Shown: positions 16,963-25,950, numbered from the stretch's first letter. The stretch: DNA of 51,239 nucleotides from Ruminococcus sp. (GCA_015066665.1 SVNX01000017.1:1-51239); one strand, 5' to 3'. Notes: generated by a model not told the origin, from the sequence alone. Made by a program: numbers and translations.

Positions 16963-17721
16963 TTATTCAGCAATATGGGTCAGAATTGTTTCTCCAATTC
17001 GCTTCCAGGCCGCATCGGTCCGGTCGTAGGCCGCTTCCGGCAGACCATCGTTGCGCTTGAGGGGCGTGCTGATGTCAACATAATGCACGTCCATCCGGTC
17101 GGCAAGCTGCAGGAGTGAGGCGTTCCATGCATCGGCACGGAGGTTCTTCTCACGGCTGCTGTCGGGGAGTGTCGTCAGAAGATAGAGCGGTGCAGTCGTG
17201 TGCTTCTGCAGTGCTTCCAGCAGGGTTTCCATCGAGGCAAGACCAAGGGTTTCATCCTCCGGCAGCGGCGGCCAGAGATAGACCGCAGCCGCATTCTGGC
17301 TGCCGGCCTTGGCGGCAAGTGCAGCAAGCTCGTCCTCTGTGACAGCAAAAACGGCATCCGCATAGACCATACCGGACGCCGTTCCATGATATGTGGTGAA
17401 TGCTGAGACATCGCCGATGAAGACGCATGCGCTCAGATAGCTGTCATCCGCACGTTCTGAAGCGGGTACGGGGTTGATGGCGGCTGATGTCGTGGCATCG
17501 GCCGTATCTTCCGCGTCGGTCGGTTCGGTCGCTTCCGTACTGCCGATGATTTCCTTCTCCCAGTAGTCGGGCTGGGCTGTGGCTGTCAGAATGTGAAGCG
17601 TGAAGCAGCCGCCGAAGGAAATGGCGATGAGCAGCAGCAGGATCCCCAGCTTGAAACGCACCAGGGGTTTGGTCTTGCGCGCTTCGACCTTGCCGTGTTT
17701 TCTTTTGCTTGACTGTGCCAT
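16963..17721 (-). CDS. membrane-anchored SGNH-like protein with degenerate catalytic motifs
   Basis: 252 residues. Basic N terminus, one membrane span (about 24-46), Thr/Ala/Asp-rich stalk (about 55-90), then an SGNH/GDSL-like fold: block I reads FIGDVSAF (Asp104-Val105) where active enzymes have GDS, and the usual D-x-x-H near the C terminus reads DRTDAAWKRIG. Similar membrane-tethered SGNH domains occur in peptidoglycan and polysaccharide O-acetyl modification. Without the block-I Ser and the terminal His this copy may bind rather than cleave a substrate, unless another Ser substitutes. The fold call rests on these blocks and on strand pattern. Confidence 0.65.
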   Translation of the reverse strand: MAQSSKRKHGKVEARKTKPLVRFKLGILLLLIAISFGGCFTLHILTATAQPDYWEKEIIGSTEATEPTDAEDTADATTSAAINPVPASERADDSYLSACVFIGDVSAFTTYHGTASGMVYADAVFAVTEDELAALAAKAGSQNAAAVYLWPPLPEDETLGLASMETLLEALQKHTTAPLYLLTTLPDSSREKNLRADAWNASLLQLADRMDVHYVDISTPLKRNDGLPEAAYDRTDAAWKRIGETILTHIAE

Positions 17722-17780
17722 AGTTGCCTCCTGAATGGGTTCCGCAGATGAACGGGACTGCTCTCTGCGGTGATAATTTC

Positions 17781-17809
17781 ATTATAACCGATATGCAGCA
17801 ATTTTGCAA
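17781..17809 (-). promoter_or_regulatory. sigma-A promoter of the SGNH-like/membrane protein pair
   Basis: Minus strand TTGCAA (17804-17809), 17 bases, TATAAT (17781-17786). Confidence 0.75.
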
Positions 17810-17848
17810 GTGGTTTGCGCATATTTTTTAGAAAATCCGTAATTTTTG

Positions 17849-17877
17849 TTGCAAATTCCAAAGAACTATAGTATAAT
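17849..17877 (+). promoter_or_regulatory. sigma-A promoter of asnB
   Basis: TTGCAA (17849-17854), 17 bases, TATAAT (17872-17877). Divergent from the promoter at 17781, with only 39 bases between their -35 boxes. Confidence 0.75.
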
Positions 17878-17941
17878 AGTAGGAGAAGTTGATGCACTGT
17901 GTAAAGAAAAGAGAAACAGTGCACAGAACGGAGGCAATATC

Positions 17942-19810
17942 ATGTGCGGATTTGTTGGCTTTATCGGAGAAACGCCCCGGCCGGAGCGTGTCATCACGGA
18001 TATGATGGATGCCATCCGTCACCGCGGCCCCGATGCGGAGGGAAAGTTTGTGGAAGACGGCATCGCCCTCGGTCACAGGCGTCTGAGCATCATCGATGTC
18101 ACCGAGCAGGGCAATCAGCCGCTCTACAGTGCGGACGGCAATCTCGTGCTCGTGTTCAACGGCGAGATCTATAATTTCCGTGAAATCCGTGCGGAGCTGC
18201 AGGCACTCGGCTACCGCTTCCGGACGGAAACGGATTCCGAGGTGCTGATCTATGGCTATGCCGCATGGGGCGAAAAGCTGCTGGACAGACTGCGGGGCAT
18301 GTTTGCCTTTGTCCTCTGGGACAGAACCCGCCGGACGCTGTTCGGTGCCCGTGATTTCTTCGGCATCAAGCCCCTGTACTATGCAAGGATGGGACGGACT
18401 CTTCTGTTCGGCTCCGAAATCAAGGCCTTTCTGCATCATCCCGATTTCAAAAAGGAACTGAACACTGCGGCGCTGGAGACCTATCTGACCTTCCAGTATT
18501 CCGCCATGGAGGAAACCTTTTTCAAGAATGTGTACCGGCTTTTGCCGGGGCATTGCTTCACATACAAGGACGGAAAAATGGACATCCGCCGCTACTGGGA
18601 TGTGCAGTTCTGTCCGGATGAAAAGCCCGCTCTGGAGGACTGGGTGCAGCAGATTTCCGGCGTGTTCCGTGATTCTGTCGAGGCGCACAAGATCGCCGAT
18701 GTTGAGGTCGGCTCGTTCCTGTCGAGCGGCGTGGATTCAAGCTATGCTGCCGCCGTTGCTGAGGTGGACAAAACCTTCACCGTGGGCTTCGGCGAGGATG
18801 AACGATACAATGAAATCGGCTGGGCGAAGAATTTTTCTGAAGCCATCGGCCGGAAGAATTACAGCAAGGTCATCACCCCGGAGGAGTACTGGGATCACCT
18901 TGCCAAAATCCAGTATCATATGGATGAGCCGCTGGCCGACCCATCGGCGATTGCACTCTATTTTGTCTGTGGGCTGGCCGCAGAACAGGTGAAGGTGGTG
19001 CTCTCGGGCGAGGGTGCGGATGAGATCTTCGGCGGGTATAATATCTACAGTGAGCCCGGCTCAAGCGCCTATGAAAAGCTCCCCCGGGCCATGCGGCGGG
19101 GGATTGCGGCGGCGGCCGGAAAGCTTCCCGCAGGACGAGGCGTGAATTTCCTTGTCCGCAAGGGCAGGGATGTGGAGGAACGCTTCATCGGCAATGCCTA
19201 CATGTTCACACCCGCCGAGCGCAGGGCACTGCTGAAGATCCGCACGGATGCCCCCGAGCCGCAGCAGCTGACGGCACCCCATTATGCACGGGTGCAGGGT
19301 CAGGACGATGTGACGAAGATGCAGTATCTGGATCTGCACATGTGGATGGCGGGAGACATTCTGCTCAAGGCCGACAAGATGAGCATGGCGCATTCGCTGG
19401 AGCTGCGTGTGCCGTTTCTGGACAAAAAGGTCATGGCTGTCGCCGAACGCATTCCGGCGAAATACCGTGTGACACGCAAGGCTGTGACCGATGCGCACAC
19501 ACCCTATGTGACAAAATATGCCATGCGTCTTGCCGCAAAGCAGGATACACCGGAACGCACGGCCCAAACGGCTGCCAAGAAGAAGCTGGGCTTCCCCGTG
19601 CCGATCCGTGTCTGGCTGCGGGAGGAGACGTATTACCGCATTGTCAGGGAACGATTTGAGAGTGAAGCAGCGGGGCAGTTCTTCCATACAGAAAAGCTCA
19701 TGACGCTGCTGGATGCCCACTATCACGGCAAGCGTGACAACAGCCGGAAGATCTGGACGGTGTTCATGTTCCTTGTCTGGTACGGGGTTTATTTCGGAGA
19801 AGAAACGTGA
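17942..19810 (+). CDS. asnB: asparagine synthetase (glutamine-hydrolysing)
   Basis: 622 residues. The start is fixed by MCGFVGFIG: Cys2 becomes the nucleophile of the class-II glutaminase after Met removal, and GGAGG sits upstream (the frame extends further but wrongly). Glutaminase domain about 2-200 with RHRGPDAEG and NGEIYNF; synthetase domain with the PP-loop SSGVDS (261-266), LSGEGADEIFGGY and KADKMSMAHSLELRVPF. Makes Asn from Asp using Gln and ATP. Length is normal for the AsnB type. The adjoining HD gene begins 26 bases later and may be co-transcribed. Confidence 0.96.
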   Translation: MCGFVGFIGETPRPERVITDMMDAIRHRGPDAEGKFVEDGIALGHRRLSIIDVTEQGNQPLYSADGNLVLVFNGEIYNFREIRAELQALGYRFRTETDSEVLIYGYAAWGEKLLDRLRGMFAFVLWDRTRRTLFGARDFFGIKPLYYARMGRTLLFGSEIKAFLHHPDFKKELNTAALETYLTFQYSAMEETFFKNVYRLLPGHCFTYKDGKMDIRRYWDVQFCPDEKPALEDWVQQISGVFRDSVEAHKIADVEVGSFLSSGVDSSYAAAVAEVDKTFTVGFGEDERYNEIGWAKNFSEAIGRKNYSKVITPEEYWDHLAKIQYHMDEPLADPSAIALYFVCGLAAEQVKVVLSGEGADEIFGGYNIYSEPGSSAYEKLPRAMRRGIAAAAGKLPAGRGVNFLVRKGRDVEERFIGNAYMFTPAERRALLKIRTDAPEPQQLTAPHYARVQGQDDVTKMQYLDLHMWMAGDILLKADKMSMAHSLELRVPFLDKKVMAVAERIPAKYRVTRKAVTDAHTPYVTKYAMRLAAKQDTPERTAQTAAKKKLGFPVPIRVWLREETYYRIVRERFESEAAGQFFHTEKLMTLLDAHYHGKRDNSRKIWTVFMFLVWYGVYFGEET

Positions 19811-19836
19811 CGCAATTTTGAGAGGAGGCCATTCTT

Positions 19837-20505
19837 ATGTCAAGCAATGTGACCTACAAATACATCAAGGAAAATGCCGATATTCAGGAGTATATCCGCC
19901 GTGCCGACAAAGAGCTGGAGGCACTTGGCTACACGGAGCATTCCTTTGCCCATGTGGGAAAGGTGGCACACACGGCCGGTACGCTGCTCGAGGAGCTGGG
20001 CTATGATGCACGCACTGCGGAGCTTGCCCGCATTGCCGGCATGATGCACGATATCGGCAACATCATCAACCGCATTGACCATGCGCAGAGCGGAGCCGTC
20101 ATGGCATTCCGTCTGCTTGATAATATGAACATGCCGGCCTCGGAGATCAGCCAGATCATTTCGGCGATCGGCAACCATGACGAAAGCACAGGTCAGCCCC
20201 TCAATCCGATCTCGGCGGCACTCATCATTGCGGACAAAACCGATGTCCGCCGCAGCCGTGTCCGGAATACGGATCTGCTGACCTTTGACATACACGACCG
20301 TGTGAACTATGCGGTGGAGCATTCCGAGGTGCATCTCAATGAGGACAAAACCGCCATTGTGCTGGAGCTGACCATCGACCCGAAAATCTCATCCGTTGCC
20401 GAATATTTTGAGATCTTCCTGCAGAGAATGCTGCTGTGCAAGAAGTCGGCACAGTACCTGGGCCTGCGTTTCGAACTGATGATTAACGGCACATCCGTGC
20501 TATAA
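19837..20505 (+). CDS. HD-domain phosphohydrolase
   Basis: 222 residues. HD motif: His39 (HSFAHVGKV), His71-Asp72 (MMHDIGN), His114 (IGNHDES) and an Asp later (ADKTDV), which are the metal ligands of the HD superfamily. Such proteins cleave nucleotide or cyclic-nucleotide phosphate bonds; the substrate here is unknown. The ATPase/sensor domains of larger HD-GYP proteins are absent. AGGAGG lies 8 bases upstream. Its last 25 bases form the first part of an 80-bp tandem duplication that continues downstream. Confidence 0.85.
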   Translation: MSSNVTYKYIKENADIQEYIRRADKELEALGYTEHSFAHVGKVAHTAGTLLEELGYDARTAELARIAGMMHDIGNIINRIDHAQSGAVMAFRLLDNMNMPASEISQIISAIGNHDESTGQPLNPISAALIIADKTDVRRSRVRNTDLLTFDIHDRVNYAVEHSEVHLNEDKTAIVLELTIDPKISSVAEYFEIFLQRMLLCKKSAQYLGLRFELMINGTSVL

Positions 20506-20664
20506 TGTGCCGCTTGCACGAAGTGCATAAGGCACAAGCTGCCGGCGGAGGCACTCCGCTGATTAACGGCACATCCGTGCTATGATGTGCCGCTTGCGCG
20601 AAGTGCATAAGGCACAAGCTGCCTGCGGAGGCACTCCGCTGATCAACGGTACATCCGTGCTGTA
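20481..20664 (+). repeat. 80-bp tandem duplication over the HD gene's 3' end
   Basis: Units start at 20481, 20561 and 20641 (third is partial). Each starts with GATTAACGGCACATCCGTGC, then hairpins GCAC-GAA-GTGC and GCGGA/TCCGC. Copy 1 carries the HD stop codon in TATAATG; copy 2 reads TATGATG and copy 3 TGTAACT at that point. The array forms the leader between the HD gene and pyrB. Confidence 0.9.
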
Positions 20665-20702
20665 ACTGCTTACGAATCCATTTCAATATCGGAGGTATAA
20701 AT

Positions 20703-21782
20703 ATGATTTCTGAATTCCCGCATCTGATCGACCTCAACGACCATCCTGTCAGCTGGTGGAACGGGCTGCTTGACCTTGGCGAGAAGATTCTCCAGAATCC
20801 GGCACTCTATGCCGGCAGCTGCAAGGGCAAGATCATGGGCACGCTGTTCTACGAGCCTTCCACCCGCACGCAGATGTCTTTCCAGACGGCAATGCTGCGG
20901 CTGGGCGGCACGGTCATCGGCTTTGACAATCCGGCCACGTCCTCTGTAGCGAAGGGAGAAAACCTCAAGGATACGACAAAAATCGTGAGCGGCTATGCGG
21001 ATGTGGTTGTCATGCGTCATCCGATCATGGGTTCGGCAAAGGCTGCAGCACTGACAGCTGATTGTCCAGTGATCAATGCAGGCGACGGCGGCCATCTGCA
21101 TCCGACGCAGACCTTGACCGACCTGCTGACGCTCAAGTGTGAGAAGAAGCGTCTTTCGGGTCTGACGATCGGACTGTGCGGTGATCTTTACAACGGCAGA
21201 ACAGTGCATTCGCTGTGCAAGGCGATGAGCTGTTATCCGGACAATCATTTCATCATGATTTCGACCAAGGAGCTGCGGATGCCCTCGTACATCAAGGACA
21301 TTGTGCGTGCACATGGCGGCACCTATGAGGAGACGGAGAGTCTGGAGGATGCCATCCCGAAGCTGGACGTGCTGTACATGACACGCATTCAGCGTGAGCG
21401 ATTTGCTTCCGAGGAGGAATATTTTGCGCAGAAGGATACCTACATTCTGACCACGAAGAAGATGCAGCTGGCCAAGCCCGACATGATCGTACTGCATCCG
21501 CTGCCGAGGGTGGATGAGATCGAGGTGCCCGTGGATGATGATCCGAGAGCGATGTATTTCAAGCAGGCAAAGTACGGCATGTACATTCGTATGGCACTGA
21601 TTCTGACGATGCTCCAGAGCAAGGCAAAGACGGAGCTGCTGGCGGGTGAGGTGCACAAGGGTGTGAGCTGTCCGAATCCGAAGTGCATTACGCATGCGGA
21701 GCCCTATCTGCCGAAGAGCTTTGCGGGCAAGGGTACGACGCTTGTCTGCGAGTACTGCGATGAGAGAATTTTGCTGAAATAA
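20703..21782 (+). CDS. pyrB: aspartate carbamoyltransferase with a C-terminal PyrI-like zinc tail
   Basis: 359 residues. Catalytic core about 1-310: carbamoyl-phosphate loop STRTQMSF (53-60) and HPLPR (265-269) mark ATCase rather than OTCase. After the core comes CPNPKCITHAEPYLPKSF and a final CEYC: Cys323-x4-Cys328 and Cys349-x2-Cys352, the same order and near-same spacing as the zinc site of the regulatory chain PyrI (C-x4-C-x23-C-x2-C in E. coli). The PyrI allosteric nucleotide-binding domain is missing. GGAGG before ATG. It carries out the first committed step of pyrimidine synthesis. How the tail affects assembly or control is open. Confidence 0.95.
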   Translation: MISEFPHLIDLNDHPVSWWNGLLDLGEKILQNPALYAGSCKGKIMGTLFYEPSTRTQMSFQTAMLRLGGTVIGFDNPATSSVAKGENLKDTTKIVSGYADVVVMRHPIMGSAKAAALTADCPVINAGDGGHLHPTQTLTDLLTLKCEKKRLSGLTIGLCGDLYNGRTVHSLCKAMSCYPDNHFIMISTKELRMPSYIKDIVRAHGGTYEETESLEDAIPKLDVLYMTRIQRERFASEEEYFAQKDTYILTTKKMQLAKPDMIVLHPLPRVDEIEVPVDDDPRAMYFKQAKYGMYIRMALILTMLQSKAKTELLAGEVHKGVSCPNPKCITHAEPYLPKSFAGKGTTLVCEYCDERILLK

Positions 21783-21787
21783 AAGAA

Positions 21788-21825
21788 AATCTGCGTTCTC
21801 CGAAGGGGAGGACGCAGATTTTTTG
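21788..21825 (+). terminator. terminator of pyrB
   Basis: Stem with ATCTGCGT and ACGCAGAT ends, followed by TTTTTTGG. Confidence 0.85.
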
Positions 21826-21837
21826 GTTTTCTGTGAG

Positions 21838-22260
21838 GGGCTCTGCCCTCAACCGGTGCGCTGCACCGGCATCACGCAGAGCTTGCCCCCCACACCCCCA
21901 ACCCCCTCTCCCCCCACGGGGGGAGAGGGGGCTTTGAGTGCAGGGGCTTCGCCCCTGCACCCCATCGGGGGCATCGCTTGCGCTCGCCCCCGAACCCCGA
22001 GACTCCCGCAAGAGCAGTGCTTCGCTCGCCCCCGAACCCCGAGATTCCCGCAAGAGCATCGCTTCGCTCGCCCCCGAACCCCGAGATTCCCGCAAGAGCA
22101 TCGCTTCCGCTCGCCCCCGAACCCCAAGGCGCCTGCAAAGGGCAGTGCTTCCGCTCGCCCCCGAACCCCAAGGCTCCCGCAAGGGCATCGCTTCGCTCGC
22201 CCCCGCCCCCCAAGGCGCCCGCAAGGGCATCCCCCCGAGGCGCCTGCAGGAGTCAATGCC
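21838..22260. repeat. composite GC-rich repeat, copy 1 (with six or seven ~43-bp units)
   Basis: A head block (GGCTCTGCCCTCAACCGG, the GGTGCGCTGCACC hairpin, a CTCTCCCCCC-A-CGGGGGGAGAG tract and a GCAGGGGC/GCCCCTGC hairpin) followed by units of 42-45 bp containing CTCGCCCCCGAACCCC and GCAAGGGCAT. It lies between pyrB and the end of the propeller gene. Copies 2 and 3 at 24537 and 25415 are in the same orientation. From about 22260 to 22403 nothing is recognised. Confidence 0.95.
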
Positions 22261-22403
22261 CCCACATTCCATCGGCGCGCAGAGCCGCTGCCGATAGACC
22301 GCTTACGTTTCACATTTGTGCAGCCCGAGATAAGTTCTCCCAAAATTTCCATAAAAACACTGTCCCCTCCCCACATGGGGAAGGGGCAGAATGTCCGGAC
22401 AAC

Positions 22404-24521
22404 TTAATGAAATGCTGCCCTGTCCGTTTCTGTGATCCCGTCAATCGCTGCTGCGGCAAAATCACTTCCGGAAAGCACATAGACATAGTCGCCAATGTAT
22501 ACCGCTCTGTTGAAATAGTCGAAAAAGCCCGCGTTCTTCGTCAGTTCGCCCTTGTGGATGAACTGCCCGTTTTCATATGAGAAGAACTGATACGATGTCT
22601 GACAGGTGTTACCTTCCGGTCCGTAATCTTCCCTATATACATCCCGTGATACCGGAACACCAATCAGATTCTTTTCCGGCGCAATCAGCAGTGCCTTGCG
22701 CTCGTGCATCGCTTCCGACCAGATATAACCGCTCTCGCCGCCGCTGAGAATGTGGATCCCGACTTCATCCAGATTTGTGGGATCGGCATTGTCAAACATC
22801 ACAAGCTTTACGCCGTCCTCAACACCCTCTTCATCCGCATTCGCACCAAAGCCCAGCAGCAGGCCTTCGTCCCATTGCTGCATGTAGGTGCTGTAGCCGA
22901 GGATCTTGTATTCATCCAGCATCACAGGTGCCGCCGGATTGCTCAGATCGAACGAATAGAGCGGATCCGTCTGCTCATAAGTCACAATATAGGCCGTGCT
23001 GCCTGCAAAATTTGCCGAACGGATCGTCTCGCCGATGCCGAAATCCCCGATACTGCCCACCATATTCAGTTCCATATCCATCACATACAGGTAATTGTTC
23101 CGGATGTCCTCGATCGGAGCATTGGGTTCCGACCAGTCTTCTGTACTTGCGGCAATGCGGAAATAGCCGTCATATTCGCTCATGGAGAACTGGTCGTTGA
23201 CACGGCCCTTGACTTCCGCCGAGGCCATCGGCGTGATGGCGCCGCCCTCCAGTGCAATGCGGTGGATCTGTGTGTTGTCCCAGCCCCAGGTCACATAGAG
23301 ATTGCTGTCGGAGCAGTAGACATTGCCTGCAAGTCCGGTGACGGCCTTGGTATCACAGTGCGTGAAGCTGCCCTCCGTGCGCAGATCGAGACTGCCCGTT
23401 ACGATATAGGAAAGCTGTGCGATGTCCTCCGGCAGTGTTTGCGGAATCAGGATGTCCTCGGCCGGAAGCAGTTCAATGCAGCCATCCATCCCATAGGTGG
23501 GCACAAACTGCTCGGGCTCGGCGGTTTCATCGAGTGCATACAGCATCTCGGAGCTGTCATTGGTGACGAGATAGAGGAAGCCATCCGCCGTGATGCGTAC
23601 ATCCGTATAGGTGCCCTCCTGCGCGTACGAGCCGATGTGCTTGGGGAATTCTTCCGCAGTAAAGAAATGGACGTATGTCGTGTTTTCATAGCCGCCGATG
23701 GAAACCGCCGGCTCACCGCCGGCAGGATAGGTCATGTAGCTGCTGGTCGAACCGATGACGATGAGCATGCCATTGTAGAGATACATTTCCTGCATGCGGC
23801 CGAAATTTTCCAGATTCGCAGACAGATCGATGCGGTGGGAGCTGAGGAACCGGCCGTCGCTGACTGCTGCGGTATTGAGGAAGGTGTGGCCGTGGGTACT
23901 GCTCTTGCTGTAATCAGTGTAGAGATAGTAGATGAGATTGCCGTCCGTCTGGACGAGATCGGCTTCGAGGACGCCTTCTTCCTGCGAATAGGTCTGGGAG
24001 AAATTTCCGGAGGGGCTTTTTTCCTCTTCGATGACGCCGGTTGTGATCGTGGAACTGCCGTTGTAAATTTGTGCGCCCGCATACAGATCAACAGCACCGT
24101 CATCCATGGCACCGCCGATTGCACCGGGAATGACCATCTCCGCATCGGTAAAGAGGAAATTGAAGTCACCGCTATCACGGATGGAAGCAAGGTGATTGTA
24201 AAGCTCGTCATAGTCCCTGACCGCACGCAGGGTGGAGGTGGGACGGGAGACGGGCTTGCCGTTTTCATCGGTAAAGCTGTTGGAGCGGGGGGCGGCCTCA
24301 CGGAAGCCGATACCGCTCTCATGGGCATAGTGCACACCAAATGTGCACAGCACGGCACAGGCAGCGGCACCGGCCGTGAACCGGAGGGTTCTATGGATGG
24401 TGCGGCTCCGCTTTCTGGCGGGTGCCTTTTCTTCCAGCATGGACTGCATATTGTCAGGGCTGATTTGTTCGGGGACGGATTCCCGGGTGAGATAGTCCCG
24501 CAGCTCATCGTGTTTATTCAT
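22404..24521 (-). CDS. membrane-anchored beta-propeller protein, likely anti-sigma partner
   Basis: 705 residues. About 46 N-terminal cytoplasmic residues (LRDYLTRESVPEQISPDN, the VPE-x-x-SPDN type segment common in clostridial anti-sigma proteins), one membrane span (about 47-66), then an extracellular domain of about 600 residues with repeated blades: LVQTDGNLIYYLY, MLIVIGSTSSY, VRITADGFLYLVTND. This matches the secreted beta-propeller domain family (Pfam Beta_propel). The sigma gene lies immediately upstream on the same strand but separated from it by repeat copy 2. An anti-sigma role, with the propeller as external sensor, is inferred from layout. AGGAG precedes the ATG. Confidence 0.85.
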   Translation of the reverse strand: MNKHDELRDYLTRESVPEQISPDNMQSMLEEKAPARKRSRTIHRTLRFTAGAAACAVLCTFGVHYAHESGIGFREAAPRSNSFTDENGKPVSRPTSTLRAVRDYDELYNHLASIRDSGDFNFLFTDAEMVIPGAIGGAMDDGAVDLYAGAQIYNGSSTITTGVIEEEKSPSGNFSQTYSQEEGVLEADLVQTDGNLIYYLYTDYSKSSTHGHTFLNTAAVSDGRFLSSHRIDLSANLENFGRMQEMYLYNGMLIVIGSTSSYMTYPAGGEPAVSIGGYENTTYVHFFTAEEFPKHIGSYAQEGTYTDVRITADGFLYLVTNDSSEMLYALDETAEPEQFVPTYGMDGCIELLPAEDILIPQTLPEDIAQLSYIVTGSLDLRTEGSFTHCDTKAVTGLAGNVYCSDSNLYVTWGWDNTQIHRIALEGGAITPMASAEVKGRVNDQFSMSEYDGYFRIAASTEDWSEPNAPIEDIRNNYLYVMDMELNMVGSIGDFGIGETIRSANFAGSTAYIVTYEQTDPLYSFDLSNPAAPVMLDEYKILGYSTYMQQWDEGLLLGFGANADEEGVEDGVKLVMFDNADPTNLDEVGIHILSGGESGYIWSEAMHERKALLIAPEKNLIGVPVSRDVYREDYGPEGNTCQTSYQFFSYENGQFIHKGELTKNAGFFDYFNRAVYIGDYVYVLSGSDFAAAAIDGITETDRAAFH

Positions 24522-24536
24522 GGTGATTCTCCTTTC

Positions 24537-24765
24537 GTGTGGGCTCTGCCCTCAACCGGTGCGCTGCACCGGCATCGTGCAGAGCTTGTCCCCCCACACC
24601 CCCAACCCCCTCTCCCCCCACGGGGGGAGAGGGGGCTTTGAGTGCAGGGGCTTCGCCCCTGCACCCCATCGGGGGCAACGCTTCGCTCGCCCCCGAACCC
24701 CGAGACTTCCGCAAGGGCATCACTTGCGCTCGCCCCGAATCCCGAGGCGGGAAGGGTTTCGCTCT
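24537..24765. repeat. composite GC-rich repeat, copy 2
   Basis: Same head block and hairpins as the copy at 21838, with two or three ~43-bp units. It occupies the spacer between the sigma gene and the propeller gene, so a shared transcript would have to cross its hairpins. From 24766 to 24887 nothing is recognised. Confidence 0.95.
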
Positions 24766-24887
24766 TTCCCACTCTGGATGGTTTTTTCTCATATAGAATT
24801 TGTGGGGCGGTGTTTCGGCTTCGTGCAGGGAACAGCCGCATTCTTTGTGCGTGATTCGTTCATGACTTCTTTGGGGCGTGTCCTATT

Positions 24888-25385
24888 TCATTCTTCCAGC
24901 GCCAGCCGGAGCTTCTCTCTGATTCGTGACAGCCGTGAGCGGACAGTCCCTTCACGCATGCCGCTGACTTCGGCAAGCTCCTTTCCGGTGTAGCCGCCCA
25001 GTACCGACAGTGACAGCAGAAGCCTGTCCTCACTGCTCAGCCCTGCCAGTGCTTCCCGCAGCTCGGTATGCCGGAAATCAAAGTCTTCGCCAATGGTTTC
25101 CTCCAGTACGGATGGTGCACGGTAGTATTCCCGCTGCCGCCGCCGGATCTGTGCGGACAGAATCCGCATCATCCAGCTCCGGAAGGCCTTCTCATCCCGC
25201 AGCTTTCCGATATTGCAGAACGCTTCCAGTACGGCATCGCTGACCGCATCGCAGGCGTCTTCCCGATTGCGCAGGCTGTATCTGGCAATCCGGTACAGAT
25301 CTTCGTAGATCTTTGCATACAGCCGTGCAAAGGCGGCTGCGTCTCCTTTTTTTGCAAGAGCCGCATCGGCGGCAAAATCCGTCAT
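24888..25385 (-). CDS. ECF-type sigma-70 family factor
   Basis: 165 residues. Region 2: AAFARLYAKIYEDLYRIARY, then DACDAVSDAVLEAFCNI and FRSWMMRILSAQIR; region 4: LSSEDRLLLSLSVLGGY, GKELAEVSGMREGTVRSRL with a helix-turn-helix. No region 1 or 3, hence the ECF size class. The start at 25385 is set by AAAGGAGG upstream; a frame running on to 25796 crosses repeat copy 3 and is spurious. It probably controls its own gene and the propeller gene, but no autoregulatory promoter could be picked out because the upstream region is repeat. Confidence 0.9.
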   Translation of the reverse strand: MTDFAADAALAKKGDAAAFARLYAKIYEDLYRIARYSLRNREDACDAVSDAVLEAFCNIGKLRDEKAFRSWMMRILSAQIRRRQREYYRAPSVLEETIGEDFDFRHTELREALAGLSSEDRLLLSLSVLGGYTGKELAEVSGMREGTVRSRLSRIREKLRLALEE

Positions 25386-25414
25386 GGATGTTCCTCCTTT
25401 TTGCAATGTCGCAG

Positions 25415-25752
25415 GGTGGGCTCTGCCCTCAACCGGTGCGCTGCACCGGCATCGCGCAGAGCTTGCCCATCCCCCCCCTGCCCCCCTTCCCACAGGGAAG
25501 GGGGGAGAAGAGCGGGGTGCTGCGCACCCCGCCCCCGCTCGGGGGCATCGCTTGCGCTCGCCCCCGAACCCCAAGGCGCCTGCAAGGGCATCGCTTGCGC
25601 TCGCCCCCGAACCCCAAGGCTTCCGCAAGGGCATCGCTTGCGCTCGCCCCCGAACCCCAAGGCGCCTGCAAGGGCAGAGCTTCGCTCGCCCCCGAACCCC
25701 AAGACTCCCGCAAGGGCAGTGCTTGCGCTCGCCCCCGAACCCCCAAAAATCT
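25415..25752. repeat. composite GC-rich repeat, copy 3
   Basis: Head block as in copies 1 and 2, a slightly different C-rich stem, a GCGGGGTGC hairpin and about five ~43-bp units. It lies directly upstream of the sigma gene. From 25753 to 25950 no gene is recognised, apart from a possible frameshifted tail of the gene at 25951 and an inverted repeat around CAATGTG (25850-25890) that could act as a terminator. Confidence 0.95.
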
Positions 25753-25950
25753 GCTTGCACAGCACGCATCACGACATTGCATTCGAATCGATTCACTCAT
25801 ACAGTGCCGTCTCAGCCTCGATTTGCTGCATGATTTTATAAAAAACGGCAATGTGCATAAATCCGGAATCTCGATTTATACACATTGCCAAAAACTATGG
25901 CATCATTCCATCAAAGAAAGCAAGGAGCGGTTCCCGCTCTTCCTCTGGGA

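Noticed and set aside
21688-22407. Frames reading GFGGERKRC/ALAPEPRDSRK through the composite repeats
   Set aside because: Repeat translation artefacts seen identically at all three copies.
22704-24641. 645-codon plus-strand frame opposite the propeller gene
   Set aside because: Shadow frame that runs on into repeat copy 2; no start signals.
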